This document shows positions 1 to 10,824 of a DNA stretch of 64,000 nt, in pieces (positions within the stretch are counted from its first letter, which is position 1; each line of letters starts with the position of its first letter). A program made the translations under genes and the position numbers. This stretch comes from Lampris incognitus (lineage: Eukaryota; Chordata; Actinopteri; Lampriformes; Lampridae): NCBI RefSeq assembly GCF_029633865.1, contig NC_079222.1:34632348-34696347 (forward strand), written 5' to 3'. The notes beneath the pieces are model-generated. The model had not been told where the DNA came from. It ran no database searches and saw only the letters and a list, made by a program, of their open reading frames with translations.

Positions 1-144
1 TGAGCAAACTCAACAGAATTTGTTACTTCACCATCTTACTGCCCTGTACTAAGGTCTGACTGTTATTATTATTATTATCTCTTTCGTGTTTCCTGTTTTA
101 CATCCTGTAGAGCCGGGTCCAAACTATGCACTATAGGGCAGATG

Positions 145-651
145 TCACTTGATTGACAGTACTCGTCGCAATATGTGGGCTGTTCCGAGTAGGGTGATCT
201 TCTGCACTGCACTGATGTTGGCGTTGCCTGGGATACAGTTGGTGAACTTTTCCATCCCCTTCTTCATGAGTCCTAGAGCTCCGATGACCACTGGTGTTGT
301 TTCGGTCTTCATTCCCCACATCCTGTTGGTTTCCATCTCCAGGTCTTTGTACTTGGTCAGCTTCTCTGTGACTTTCACTGAGGGGTTTTTTTCGGATGGT
401 GTTGCCATGTCGATGAGCATGCACCTCTTATGCTTCCTGTCCCTGATAACGATGTCGGGCTTCTTGGCTTTTATCTCTCTGTCGGCGTGGATGGGCATGT
501 CCCAGAGGATGGTGACGTCATTGTTCTCAGTGACCGTTTTTGGCTGATGTTCGTACCGCTTCTCAGTCATCTTGCTCTTGTATGATCTTATTATTATTAT
601 TATAAATGAAATAGACATCTCAGAAAGTTGAATCAGTTCATCCGGACACAA
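145..651 (-). mobile_element. LINE ORF2 C-terminal fragment (R4/Dong-like)
   Basis: An open frame of 168 codons reads like the C-terminal end of a fish non-LTR retrotransposon polyprotein. It has the pattern KPDIVI, nine residues, then MLIDMA, which fits the PD-x-(D/E) core of the restriction-like endonuclease found after the reverse transcriptase in R2/R4/NeSL-type LINEs. The end reads like the usual ALGLMKKGMEKF and LGTAHILRRVL tail. No reverse transcriptase is in the window, so the element is truncated by the window edge or by decay. The clade is inferred from the endonuclease pattern only. Confidence 0.55.
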
Positions 652-1290
652 CGAAATGTTTCATCACTCATCTAAGTGACCTCTTCAGTCTAAACTGACT
701 GCAGGGGTCCCCACCCTTATAAACAATACAGTGGCATAATGACCCAAACCAGCGATCAGTTTCATATGCAAATTGCCATGACCATTAACTAGAGTTACAA
801 TGGCCATGTGTACTGTTCACAGAGGATTGGGGAATAGTTGCAATCATAACATTGTAAAATGGTGACAGATGTACTCTTGCCCCCCCCCCGCCCCCCACAG
901 TTAAAGGATGGTCGTTCCCTCTTCACATAGATGGCCTCTTTGACTCCCTGTTCAAACCAGCGTTCCTCCCTATCAAGGAGGTGCACGTCCTCATCCTTGA
1001 AAGAGTGGCCACCGGCCTGTAGATGGGTGTAGACTGTGGAGGCCTGGCCTGACGATGTAGCTCATCGGTGTTGTGCCATCATTTTAACCAGCGTCTGTTT
1101 GGTTTCCCCGATGTACAAGTCATGGCAATCCTCCTGGCACTTAAAAGGGTACACTACACTCACTGGCCACTGTATTAGGTACACCTTGCTAGTACCGGGT
1201 TGTATATCGCTCTGTGTCAGGGGGACTCTATCCTTTGGGGTGAACCAGTTTCTGGCGCAGCGTGTTTTGGGGTTTGAAAGCAACCGAGAT
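640..1290 (-). mobile_element. Penelope-like element, GIY-YIG 3' part
   Basis: On the minus strand, pieces read VYPFKCQEDCHDLYIGETKQ, then MAQHR, and further on HLLDREERWFEQGVKEAIYVKRE. This is the GIY-YIG nuclease region of fish Penelope-like elements. The downstream part (about 640-900) is the matching 3' non-coding end, and a second copy of it lies at 50,358-50,640. The frame is broken by a short Tc1-type terminal repeat at about 1,153-1,205. Neither the reverse transcriptase nor an intact nuclease is present. Confidence 0.55.
1153..1205 (+). mobile_element. Tc1/mariner terminal-repeat fragment
   Basis: The stretch CACTCACTGGCCACTGTATT followed by AGGTACACC matches the inverted-repeat end of the Tc1/mariner element at 12,533-13,619 (there CACTGAGTTGCCACTTTATT). 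It interrupts the Penelope-like frame. No transposase follows. Confidence 0.45.
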
Positions 1291-1639
1291 GCGGTATTTG
1301 GAAAATGTTCGTCTCAACTGTTCCCACACTCCCACCACATACGGAATCACAGCTGGTTTACACTTCGATGGCTGTTGTCGTGACACCTATGTCCTATCGG
1401 ACTTGAAGCTAGTTTTTTGGCACTTACTTGCGTCTCCTGACTGGATCCTTGCTTGTGTTGTATTAACTCTCAGATGTACGTCGCTTCGGATAAAAGTGTC
1501 TGCTAAATAAAATGTAACATTGTAACAACTCCCTAAAACGAAACCTTTAACAGGGAGAAAAAATAGGAAGAAAGGTCAGGGGGAGCAACAGAGGAGGGAT
1601 CTCTCTCCCAACGTGCAATGGATGTTGTGTTTACACAGT

Positions 1640-1970
1640 TTACACAATACAACATTGAAAGAGGATAACAGAATTATAATGGAGTTATGAAATATATGAA
1701 GAATATAATGAGGAGGCTGCCAAGCAGTGCCCAGAGGCCACTGGAACAGCCCAGGACCCGAGCCACATGACCAGCATCACCATGTAGACAACCCCCCCCC
1801 CACCAAAGAAAAACCCACACTACTCACATGTCTTAGTGAGAGAAAGATATAACATTAAAACAGGATAACAAAATTATATGGATTTATAAGATATATGAAA
1901 AGAAAACGTGATGAGGGGCATGCCAAACAGTGTCCAGGTGGTGACCACCATCATCATGGAGACCTAGGAT
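1640..1970. repeat. Two diverged direct repeats of ~120-150 bp
   Basis: The segments at about 1,660-1,800 and 1,858-1,970 share the order AGGATAACA, AATTATA, ATATATGAA, ATGAGG, GCCAA(G/A)CAGTG, CCAG and CATCA(C/T)CATG. They look like an old tandem duplication. No coding sense is seen. Confidence 0.35.
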
Positions 1971-2189
1971 ACACACAGGGGAGACTCACATCACACAATT
2001 CACACACACAGACGAAGAGAAAGGAGAAGACATCATTCAGAGAGAGAGAAAAGACATGTGAGAGGAGAGAACAGTTTGAAGTCATCGTCTATACTCTATA
2101 ATCTCGTCGGCAGAACAGTGGTTGGTAAATCAATTGAGGTAGAAACCCACCCGCCATGCAGGACCGGTTGTGAAGCACTCAACTTAAAG

Positions 2190-2405
2190 GCAACTAATTG
2201 TAAGCTAAGGCAAAAAGATGAGTTTTAAGTTTGGATTTAAAGGACTCAAAAGACTCTGATTGTCTGACGGCAGCAGGCGGGTGATTCCACAAGAACGGGA
2301 CCCCATAGGAAAAAGGCCCTGCCACCAGCTGACTTCTTCTTTTAATTGAAAATGTTTTAAACATAATACTGTATACTCTCTGAATGTGAAAATACACAAT
2401 ATCAA
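2190..2405 (-). mobile_element. LINE reverse transcriptase C-terminal tail (L2/CR1-like)
   Basis: A 67-codon minus frame reads GPFSYGVPFLWNHPPAAVRQ and then ESFESFKSKLKTHLF. This is the common end of L2/CR1-type ORF2 proteins (the usual form is close to a-p-x-L-W-N-x-L-P and F-K-x-x-L-K-T-x-L-F). It is a 5'-truncated fragment. Confidence 0.55.
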
Positions 2406-2539
2406 AAAACAGTGAAATTCAGATTTCAGTTTGCATACGCCTACACAACTTCAGAAAATTGTGGAATGTTGATTTGTCATCTTGGCTTAAAGAACTCCAG
2501 ATACCTTTGCTGTATGTGCAAAATGGCATATGTTTAACA

Positions 2540-2945
2540 TATATTTATTTGCTATGGTCCGGACCCGTCCCACACCGACACTTTCACCTGGTCCACATAC
2601 CGTGTGGAATGATGACACTTGGGCGGTCCGCTCCTGTTTGCCAAATCTGGGCCAGAACCAAGCCTAGCAATGCCGCATTTGTCATATAAAATTGCCAAAG
2701 GTTGCCCATATTTGTTTTGTGATATTTGGGCCATATTCACCATTTACCACACGAGCCACTTCAGGGTCACATCAAGATTACGTGTTGATTTGGCATGTTT
2801 GGGTCATATTTGTCATACATGTGGGCCACTTTAGGCTCACATCCATTTTGTCAGGGTCAGAAGAAGGCCATCAGTGCTGCATCATTGCCTGAAGTGGCCC
2901 ACATCTGGGTGCTATCTGGGGGACATTTCTCCGTTGTTGGCTGAG
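2540..2945. repeat. Degenerate internally repeated sequence
   Basis: Phrases such as ATTTGGGCCATATT, ATTTG(T/C)CATA, GGGCCACTT and GGGTCACATC/GGCTCACATC recur several times over 400 bp. This suggests a decayed tandem repeat or a non-autonomous transposon. The short frames here are by-products of the repetition. Confidence 0.35.
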
Positions 2946-3494
2946 AAGGATGGCATAACTGTGTAACACGTGTCTTTCAGTTTAATTAAACATATTAATT
3001 GTTAAGGATTCTGTTTTTCTACAGTATTGTTGTTTGTATTATTATTTGTTACTAAAAACCACTTTCTTCCAAAAGGTGTGTCTTATGCATGGTTGTCAAC
3101 CCGAGGTATTGGTTGAATGAGGTCCTATCTATACACTTTTGGTGACATAACAGCTTGTGACAATGTTTGCTTATCATGGATAAATTATGGATCTGCATAA
3201 ATGCGGATTACAATAGGCCTGAATCCGAGAGAACGCCTGAAAAAGTGCTGTGAAACAGAAGCACAGAAACAGCACCAAGAAATTCAGATTTGAGCTTTAA
3301 ATTTATAAGATTTATGTTTCTTTGTTGTCATTTCTCAGAACTCGCATACGTTGAAATGAAATATGTCCTCTGCACTTTCCCACTGGAACAGGCCCCCTCA
3401 GTCACAGTGAGTGGCAAAACATCCCACAACATGGCTGCTTCTAGCAGGGGGAACAGTGAAACTGGGATTATAATCCAAGATTGTTTGCTTAAAT

Positions 3495-3784
3495 GAAAGG
3501 AAGTTGGATTTGACAGTGACCCGTATAGCTTACCAAATAACCAGTGGTCCATGGACTTTAACATTTGGCCACAAATCGAGTTACCTGATATTTATAGGTA
3601 CTTGATTTCTATGCCAGTGAAATACACAAAGCAAAGCCTGAAGGTATATGACGCTTGGCCGTACTTCAGGGCGGGATTTGTTGGCGAAATTAAAGTAACG
3701 AGGACACCGATTGACTATTTGGTTGGTTGTATGTGGGCAGGTTTGTACAAATATTTATTTTATTTTATTAAGTTACAACTGTGA
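3495..3784 (+). pseudogene. Transposon-type gene fragment (WP-x-PDIYxYL motif)
   Basis: After a plausible acceptor (TTTGACAG at about 3,517) one frame reads SDPYSLPNNQW, then IWPQIELPDIYRYLI, and later SLKVYDAWPYF. I recall a similar N-terminal block, with W-P-x-(V/I)-E-x-P-D-I-Y-x-Y-L and L-K-A-Y-K-S-L, from multicopy uncharacterised fish proteins that also carry a THAP finger, a SWIM finger and a YqaJ-like nuclease. Only this block is present. A THAP-like piece lies 180 bp away on the opposite strand. The assignment rests on memory of that family. Confidence 0.35.
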
Positions 3785-3954
3785 AAACTGTAACATTAAG
3801 CCAACTATTCTCCCCTTTGTTTGTAGAACACAACACAAGGACGTTTTTAAAAAAAAATATGCTCACAAAAACTTATGAAAGATGCTAAATATTTAATTGA
3901 TGAGTAGTCAATACAGCGTGTGACTTTATGATCTTACCATTTAACGTTACCCAA

Positions 3955-4170
3955 AAATCCAACATAGCCTAACGTTAGCCTACCCGACACAAAATGGGAA
4001 CCGCAAATCCACGATTTGGTCCTAGATTCCAGTTGTTTCTGTGAATTGCAGCAATCCGTTTGTTTCTCTTTACCTTATCTTTCGGTAGTCTGTAAAAAGA
4101 TAACTCCGATTTCGTCCGATAACGTCTTACAACCTGAACCAAGCAAGACTCAGAGATATGAAACACACTT
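3955..4170 (-). pseudogene. Broken THAP zinc-finger fragment
   Basis: The minus frame reads SELSFYRLPKDKVKRNKRIA and then AIHRNNWN, the core of a THAP domain (x-F-x-x-(F/L)-P-x-D and W-I-x-A-I). The closing C-x-x-H part, WICGSHFVSGR, lies in the next frame at about 3,965-4,002, so one base has been gained or lost. The opening C-x-x-x-C is also out of frame. It reads as a dead THAP exon, probably from a transposase. No other THAP exon is seen. Confidence 0.5.
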
Positions 4171-4295
4171 ATTTCTGTTAAAACAAAAAGAAATTTAATG
4201 AGATAGCCATAACAAATTATTATTAGCCGTTTTTTAGGCCAATAATTGCCTTAGTCCCAGATGTAATGTTTTATTTTAAATATTCAGATTCAAAC

Positions 4296-5310
4296 TTAGG
4301 AGGCAGCTGGACGGCTGCTCAGGAAACAAACTTTGGAGGCAACTGGACGGCCACTGGAGAAACGGACTTCGGAGGCAAAATGCTGGCCACTGGGGAAACA
4401 GACTTTGAAGGCGGCGGAACAGCTGCTGGACGGCCGCTCAGGAAACAGATTTCGGAGGCGACTGGACGGCCACTGGGGAAACAGAATTCGGAGCCGGCTG
4501 GATGGCCACTCAGGAAGCAGACTTCAGAGGCGGCTGGATGGCCGCTCAAGAAACAGACTTCAGAGACAGCTGGATGGCCACCCGGGAAACAGACTCGAAG
4601 GCAGCTGGACGGCCGATCGGAAAACAGATATCTAAGGCGGCTGGACGGCCGTTCAGGAAACAGATTTCGGAGGCGGCTGGATGGCCACTGGGGAAACAGA
4701 TGTCAGAGCCGGCCGGACTGGACGGCTGCTCAAGAAACAGACTTCTGAGGCGGCTGGATGGCTGCTGGGGAAACAGACTTCGGACGCAGCGGGATGACTG
4801 CAGGGGAAACACACTTCGGAGGCGGTGGCACGGCCACTCAGGAAACAGCCGCTGGGGGCCAGACTTTGGAGGGGCCAGACAGCCACTCGGGGGACAGGCT
4901 TCAGAGACAGCGAGACAGCCTCTGGGGGACTGGCTTCAGAGGTGGAAAGACAGCCGCGGCTTCGGAGGCGGCTAGGCAGCCGCTCGGGGGACAGACTTCG
5001 GAGGCGGCAAGGCATCCGCTCTGGGGACAGACTCCGGAGGTGGGGTGGCAGCCACTTGCTGGACAGGCTTCGGAGGCGGTGTGGCAGCCACTCGGAGGAC
5101 AGGCTTCAGAGGCGGTGTGGCAGTCGCTCGAGGGACAGGCTTAGGAAGTGGCGAGGCAGCCGCTCAGGGGACAATCTTCAGAGGCAGCGAGGCAGCCACT
5201 CAGAGGAAAGGTTTTAGAGGTGGCAAGAAAGCTGCTTGGGGGACAAACTTCGGAGGTGGTGAGGCAGTCGCTCGTCGAGCTGGCTTCGGAAGCAGCCCGG
5301 ACGACGGCTC
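4296..5310. repeat. 36-bp minisatellite (~28 copies), open in several frames
   Basis: A unit close to GGAGGCGGCTGGATGGCCAC plus TCAGGAAACAGACTTC repeats about 28 times over 1 kb with 10-30% divergence. Because 36 bp is 12 codons and the unit lacks stop codons in most frames, long frames appear on both strands. One reads as repeats of ETDFGG-x-W-x-A, another as KQ(T/I)SEAAG(W/R)PL. The second half drifts to a variant with GGGGACAGGCTTC. A coding role cannot be shown: no signal peptide, conserved flank or splice site supports one frame over another. Confidence 0.85.
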
Positions 5311-5375
5311 AGGAACAGACCGCACATTGGTAGAGACAGTCGATGGGACAGGAACAGATCGATTACTCTGGAATT

Positions 5376-5470
5376 CCGAGGCTCAGCCGAGGCTCGGGGA
5401 TGCCGGGCAGCCGAGGCTCGGGGACGCCGGGCAGCTGAAGCTCAGGTACGCTGGACAGCTGAGCCCACCA
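5376..5470. repeat. 24-bp tandem repeat
   Basis: About three and a half copies of CCGAGGCTCGGGGATGCCGG plus GCAG follow directly on the 36-bp minisatellite. The last copies are diverged. Again the period is a multiple of three. Confidence 0.5.
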
Positions 5471-6335
5471 GGTCGGCTGAGATGGCCAGCGAACAACAAC
5501 CTGTAGAATGGGTCGGCCGGTGTAGCCGATGGCTGGTAGTTGGACAGGACATTTGCCGGCTGCCGGTGGATGTGGGACTGGCGGAGACTTCGGAGACCTG
5601 CCCTGGCCAGGTGGGCTCTCCAGATTGAGTCCGGAGCTGGAGCCAGCTTGTCACCTCCCATTGATCGGTGGTTTACTGGCCGGTAGGCAGGCTGGCGGTT
5701 AGCGGGTTCAGAACCAGCAGACTGGGAGATAAGCTGCTGGTTATCCAGCTGGATAACCCCCCGTTGGAGGCCATTCACACCAGACACCGACACCGGCCTC
5801 AGCCTACGTTGTCTCCGGTACATCGAACCATCTGCTGGGCCCTTCCCTTTCATTTCATTTTGCCACACAAGCAGCAGGGAGAGGACCCAAGTGCAGATGG
5901 TGGAGGCAACTGTTTCAGACAACTCTTTTAATGCGGTGCGCAATAGATTGATCGTAGGTGTGCAGGACAGGGCAGAACCCAGACAGAAAGGGGACCCATC
6001 AGGGTCATTCAAGGACACAGACGCAGGTAAAGTAAACCACCAATCAGGGGATGGGGAGCCCAGATCACACACCATGACAGATAATGAGGACTAGATCATT
6101 TGCCATGGTCATAACGACCAGGGGAACCATACGGACGTCGTGGGGAAGATGGAGGTGTGGGTGAGTATCGCTGTTCTCTTTGACCAGAGGACTAACTGTG
6201 CCATGCATGGTCACCTGGTGATGGAAGTATTCTGTGGTGTTCTTATGTTTGATTTAAAAAAATAATGAAACTTGCGTTATTCATATTTTTAGAAATGTAG
6301 TGTAGATGGATCAAGATTGGAGCAGCCAGGCTACG
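5470..6335. other. No recognised gene; GC-rich flank of the minisatellite
   Basis: A 230-codon minus-strand frame (5,383-6,075) runs through here into the tandem repeats. It is rich in P, S, R and L, has no motif I recognise, and its tail is repeat-coded, so I do not call it a gene. The remainder up to 6,335 shows nothing beyond ordinary intergenic sequence. Confidence 0.4.
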
Positions 6336-7860
6336 TTAAAAGTCTGAATTATCTTGGGGATTCTGCCTTACCCACCAGCCATAGTAATGGTAAGCACGGA
6401 GCTTTTTGTTTTCCTGTTTTTGGGAGACCATTAACTGAATTGCCTTTATCTTACGCTTGATGGCGGAAAGTTGGTCCTGTTCCCATGGAAGAACATATAA
6501 AGCTTTCTTAAGCTTTGGCATTGGTCTGTAAACAACATCCTCATTTGCAGTCTTAAGATGATGATGTACTGACGTGGCCTCGTTGTCACCAGTTACCGAG
6601 TTGAGGCTGACTTTCGCCGGAGAATTCTCATCGCCTGGCTTGCTCAACTTGGCCTCTCTCTCGCTCAGCATCTCCTTGTTCTGCTCCATAACAGACTCCC
6701 TCTGGGCAGCGTGTACAGACTCAGATTCTCCCACGAGAGTCTTGCAATAGTCATGCTTTTGGGGCTTCATCAAAGGTTCAATATCTGAATTGACTTCAGG
6801 GAGACAATAGCTGTATCAGCAGGCTGACCTGGACTGTATTCTTGGTTTTCACAATAGTAAAGCAATAATAACCAAATGTTGTGAACTGAAGACAGTATGA
6901 ACTATGTGTGGAGTCTCACCCTCATCGTATGGAAGAGGTGGAATACCGTACAGGGTCGCGTCAGGGTGCTCTTCTGATTCCTGTGAAAAATATCCAGCTC
7001 GAATCATTTATGACTAAAGGAAAATTTGTAAAGAATAATATATATATAATATATATTTTTGGGTAGGAAAATTGTAGGGTGGGCCTGGTGAAAAGTGGGC
7101 GGGCCTAGGACTGTCAGGCCCACCCATAACGCCGTGCCTGGCACGAACCCTGATCTAATTGTCCTTGAAACACCAATAACCGTATGATGAATGAATATTA
7201 ATAAAATACAAAGTTAAATACAAAAAAAATTACATCTCAAGGGGATTATGGAAAAACTAACAGTAGGACAGCATCGTGCGAGACGAGGATCTGTGTGGTC
7301 TGGGTCCTTTAGTTTGACATTCAAACAAGGGCTCACTAAAGTGGATTTGTATAAACTACAGCAGGACAAATGGACTTAAAGTCAGCGAGAGAAGCATCTA
7401 GAAACAACTAGATTTACCGAGCTCTTATAAAAAGTGGGTATACAGCGAAAAGCTTATAGGTCCTCAGGGGCGTTTGCAGGATTGGAGGACATCCGAGCTT
7501 AGCCCGGACTTCCCCGGTCCGGGGGGGATCCTCCCCCGGATTTTTTATCTTTATTTTTTTTTTATAAACAAGCTCTATTTTGATGCTTCTTTTATGCACG
7601 CTGGCACCTTATTTACATTCAAAGTACACGTCTTAATCATTGAACAATTGAAATGTGTTCCTCAAAAACTGTTGTTTGCTCTCCAGACTAATTATATGGG
7701 CTTCACATAGGCTTACATGGAAAATTATATTCGGGGCTACACTCGAAATGTTCGGGGACGCCCGCCGATTCTACCGGTACCCAACTTCTAGCACTGTGTA
7801 TCGGTACGAAGAACAGAGGAAGATGTATGAACGCTCATGATAAAGCAGTGCACTCACCAT
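6336..7860 (-). CDS. Small unrecognised gene, three exons, probable frameshift
   Basis: Exon 1 ends CCGCCTTATG followed by gtgagt, so the ATG at 7,860-7,858 is the last codon of the exon. Exon 2 (6,980-6,920) follows a strong ttttcacag acceptor and reads ESEEHPDATLYGIPPLPYDE before a GTGAGA donor. Exon 3 runs to the stop at 6,336. It ends in a basic, aromatic tail (KKALYVLPWEQDQLSAIKRK, then YHYYGWWVRQNP). Entered at 6,828 in the phase set by exon 2, exon 3 reads GQPADTAIVS and then hits a stop. The long frame (SDIEPLMKPQKHDYCKTLV onward) is one base off. A single missing base in the GGG run near 6,800 (CCC on the coding strand) would join them into about 185 aa. I do not recognise the protein. 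A real frameshift, a sequence error or a missed splice form are all possible. Confidence 0.5.
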
Positions 7861-8040
7861 AAGGCGGCTGTCTCTGGGCGTGTCGCTTCAGTGAATGAAG
7901 CCGAGGACCGGCGCTCCTTCCAATTTATACGATTCCAGCGCTCGGCGTTCCACGTTCTATACGTGACGTCGCCGCAATTAAAGAGACAGCGCACCTATTT
8001 TTTCCAGCCTCTGTAAGCGTGCGCGTGCGCGTAAGAGTAA
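7856..8040 (-). promoter_or_regulatory. Promoter and 5' UTR exon of the 6.3-7.9 kb gene
   Basis: The stretch is CpG-rich against an AT-rich background. It holds a CRE-like TGACGTCAC-type site (ACGTGACGTCGC on the plus strand near 7,960-7,972) and TATAAATT on the minus strand. It ends in the exon 1 donor at 7,858. The transcription start cannot be placed exactly. Confidence 0.4.
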
Positions 8041-8214
8041 TTTTTCAACTTGGGGAACTTTTGGGAAAATAAATAAATAAATTTCTTTAAAATCTGTTTT
8101 TTTTCCCCTTTTTTTCCCCCCCAGCAGCTCTATTAAGTGGTGTGGAACAAATAGCTTAGCATTGATTTGATCGTCGTACAAAATAAGTTGGATTTTATGA
8201 TGCTTTTTTGTAGT

Positions 8215-8400
8215 GGTTGTGTCAGGAGATGTTTGCCAAATCATTATGCGGATTGACCAGACCATACCAGATCGGTCGAGGCTCCATACCGGATCGGCCG
8301 CCATTGGTGCTGTGCCCTCACAGGGTACCAATGGAAACTGTAAAATCCACTGTGGCGACCCCTGAGAAAAAGCGAACAAGCTGAAAGAAGAAGAAGAAGG
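8215..8400 (-). repeat. LINE/SINE-tail repeat, same family as 35,430-35,725
   Basis: On the minus strand it reads (C/T)TTTCTTCTTCTTTC..., then TTTTTCTCAGGGGTCGCCAC and TACCGGATCGG-type text. The copy at 35,430 has TTTCTCAGGGGTCACCAC followed by the same cassette in the other orientation. Confidence 0.45.
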
Positions 8401-9980
8401 TCATGATGCTTTTTGATGGTAATGACAGTTTTCACTTTTTGGAGAAAAAGTTGGCTAAGTCTTAGACTTGCTAACCCAACTTGTTAGCTAGCATACAATA
8501 TACAATGAATATACGTGGATAAAGTGAAATGTCTTATTTCTGAATTAAAATACTCAATTAGTAACTTGCTTGGTAATGACGCCTAATAAACATACTCTCA
8601 GATCAGGGCGTATAAATCTTCACATTACATTTGTGGACATGAACAAGTCATGCTTCTGCCATGACTGGTCATGTTCCTCTGGTACTTCTCATTCCCATGG
8701 CAACCACGTTGTTGTTGTTTGAAAACCTTCATATTGTCATGTGATCGTTATATGATTAGGACCAGGGTGTAGGATTTAGGGGGATATTTTTGCAGAAATT
8801 GAACATAATATTTGCAACCATATTTTCATTCATGTATAATCACCTGAAACTAAGGATTGCTGCGTTTTCATTAGCCCTTCATATCTGTAAAGGGAGCGAG
8901 TCCTCTTCCACGGAGCCCGCCATGTTGCACCACCATGTCTCTACACTAGCCCAGAACAGACAAACTAAATACTGCCTCTGGAGATGACCTTTCATATGGC
9001 AGGTTGAATTTGGTGGCGCTGGCTCGAATTCACCAGTTGGAAGATTATGACATCATTTTGGTAGAAGCTACTGGCACCTGAAGGCCACCGTAGGTTCCCC
9101 TACACACTTGGAAAGGGTGGGGTGAGTGTAGGGGTATTAAGTTGGTTGCAGTCTGCACGACTAGATGCCACTAATCCTACACACTGGTCTTCTAAGTATT
9201 GTGATAATATTGTGGGGCCTCTGATGATTCCCACCTCTAGTAGATAATGACAAATATTCATTTTGAGGGTGAATGATCCCTTTCACCTCACAAACCAGAT
9301 GAATCGGACTAGTTGATCCCTTTGCTCAAACTCTGCTGGTAAGTCTGACATCCCTCTAAATTTGGTTTCAATATAACGCAAGTCAACTTTTAAACTAAAC
9401 TGACATTAAAGTAGAGAAATTATAGAAAATATGCTGGCAGCAAAAGAAAGTGTTTGACTTGCTGCTTTGGTGTTGGTTTTTGTATGCCGTCTGAGTAGCT
9501 AACTCCAAGCTGTGTCGACAGTGCTTGGCAGGTTTGCAGCTACTGGATTCTCCTTCAATACCACTCTGCACCACCAGTGGTGCTAGCTGATAAACAAAGC
9601 TATTGTTATTTCTAGTATAGAAGGGAACAGGGACACAGTAACATATGGAGAACCACTCTTGCATAGCAGCTTTCATAAGGACCTGGCTTGTATTTTCCCC
9701 AACCAACACAACCACCCTCTCCCACCTCAATACCCCCCCCCAAAAACAACAAAAAAACAAAATTTCTTAAAAGTATGTATATGGACAAATATATGATCAA
9801 AATATGCATGACGTTACCTTTAAAAGTGTAAGATATGATAGAGGATATAGCCTTGTCAGCACTGATAGTGTTGCTATTCTCCAGCATCACCATTGTTGCT
9901 TACTGCTCTAATGTGTTTTGGTCACCCACAAAGTCCTCTTGGGTCAGTCTCCCAAGATGGGATTGGATCATTCACTCTGT
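8400..9980. other. Intergenic, no gene seen
   Basis: Only short scattered frames are present, none with a motif, coiled coil or credible splice sites. Sequence is AT-rich, with a short C/A-rich run at about 9,730-9,750. Confidence 0.5.
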
Positions 9981-9988
9981 GGCCTGGC

Positions 9989-10762
9989 CACTGGCGTAAA
10001 TATAGGTGGTGCAGCCGGTGCAGTGGCACCAGGGCCCGCCGCTAGGGGGGGGGTGTCAATATTTCTGCATGCATTGTCCTAGTCCAATGTTACGTGTCTG
10101 TTTTGAGCATGTGATGATAGCTTGTTTAGCGCGCGCAGTATCATTTACCTATCTAGCCTACCTAAGTAACATTAGAAGAATAAAATCAAGCAAGCAAGCA
10201 AGCATGAGTTACACACACAAAAGTGGATGTAAAAAGAGGAAGGAGAGCAAGGAAAGCTGCAATGTGTGCTGCGTGCGTGCCAAACCATGCAATCTACCAG
10301 GTTTTGGGTCTGATGTGTGCTCCCCTGTTACTGTCGAATGACCAGGCTATTAGCTAGATTACAGCCTAGCTGCTTTGTTGACTTGTTTCATCGCCTTGTC
10401 GACTGATGTGATTTAGAGACCGTCTGTTTAGGTTTCCCAACTCTGTCCGTGGTGCGTCCGCTCTCTGTGGTCCTGAAGTGTAGCCAATCTTTGACGTACT
10501 GACCTTTACAATAACTAACCTGTGTAAACTTTGTCTGTTACTTTGATATTTCTATTTTATTTGTTATATGTTATGCTGTGAAGCACTTTGTGATTGCATA
10601 TCTCTGAAAGGTGCTATACAAATAAATTACTACAATTACTTACTAGACCCACCTATGGTGGTGGTGGTGGTGTGTGTGTGTGAGCGAGTGAGAGAGAGAC
10701 GGGGGGGGGGGTCTACGAGGGTTGCTTGCACCAGGGCCCATAATAAATATGTTACGCCAGTG
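9989..10762 (+). mobile_element. Non-autonomous hAT element with 8-bp target duplication
   Basis: The ends are inverted repeats, CACTGGCGTAA at 9,989 and TTACGCCAGTG ending at 10,762. They are flanked by a perfect 8-bp direct repeat GGCCTGGC (9,981-9,988 and 10,763-10,770). An 8-bp duplication is the hAT signature. Inside, 10,205-10,260 reads MSYTHKSGCKKRKESKE, like the K-S-G-x-x-K-R-K start of ZMYM-type hAT transposases, so this is probably a deletion derivative. No transposase core is left. Inner flanks carry G runs and the phrase CACCAGGGCCC at both ends, which extends the similarity of the two termini. Confidence 0.75.
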
Positions 10763-10824
10763 GGCCTGGCCTGCTTTTTTGAAATAGCTCTCAGTGTGAG
10801 GGAGGCCAGATGTATTTGCAAACA

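Noticed and set aside
5383-6075. 230-codon minus-strand frame
   Set aside because: Its C-terminal part is the tandem repeat, and no domain, splice support or recognisable motif exists elsewhere in it.
9395-9893. Two overlapping minus-strand frames of 93-121 codons
   Set aside because: Low-complexity W/G/V-rich translation of a C/A-rich stretch with no motif or splice context.
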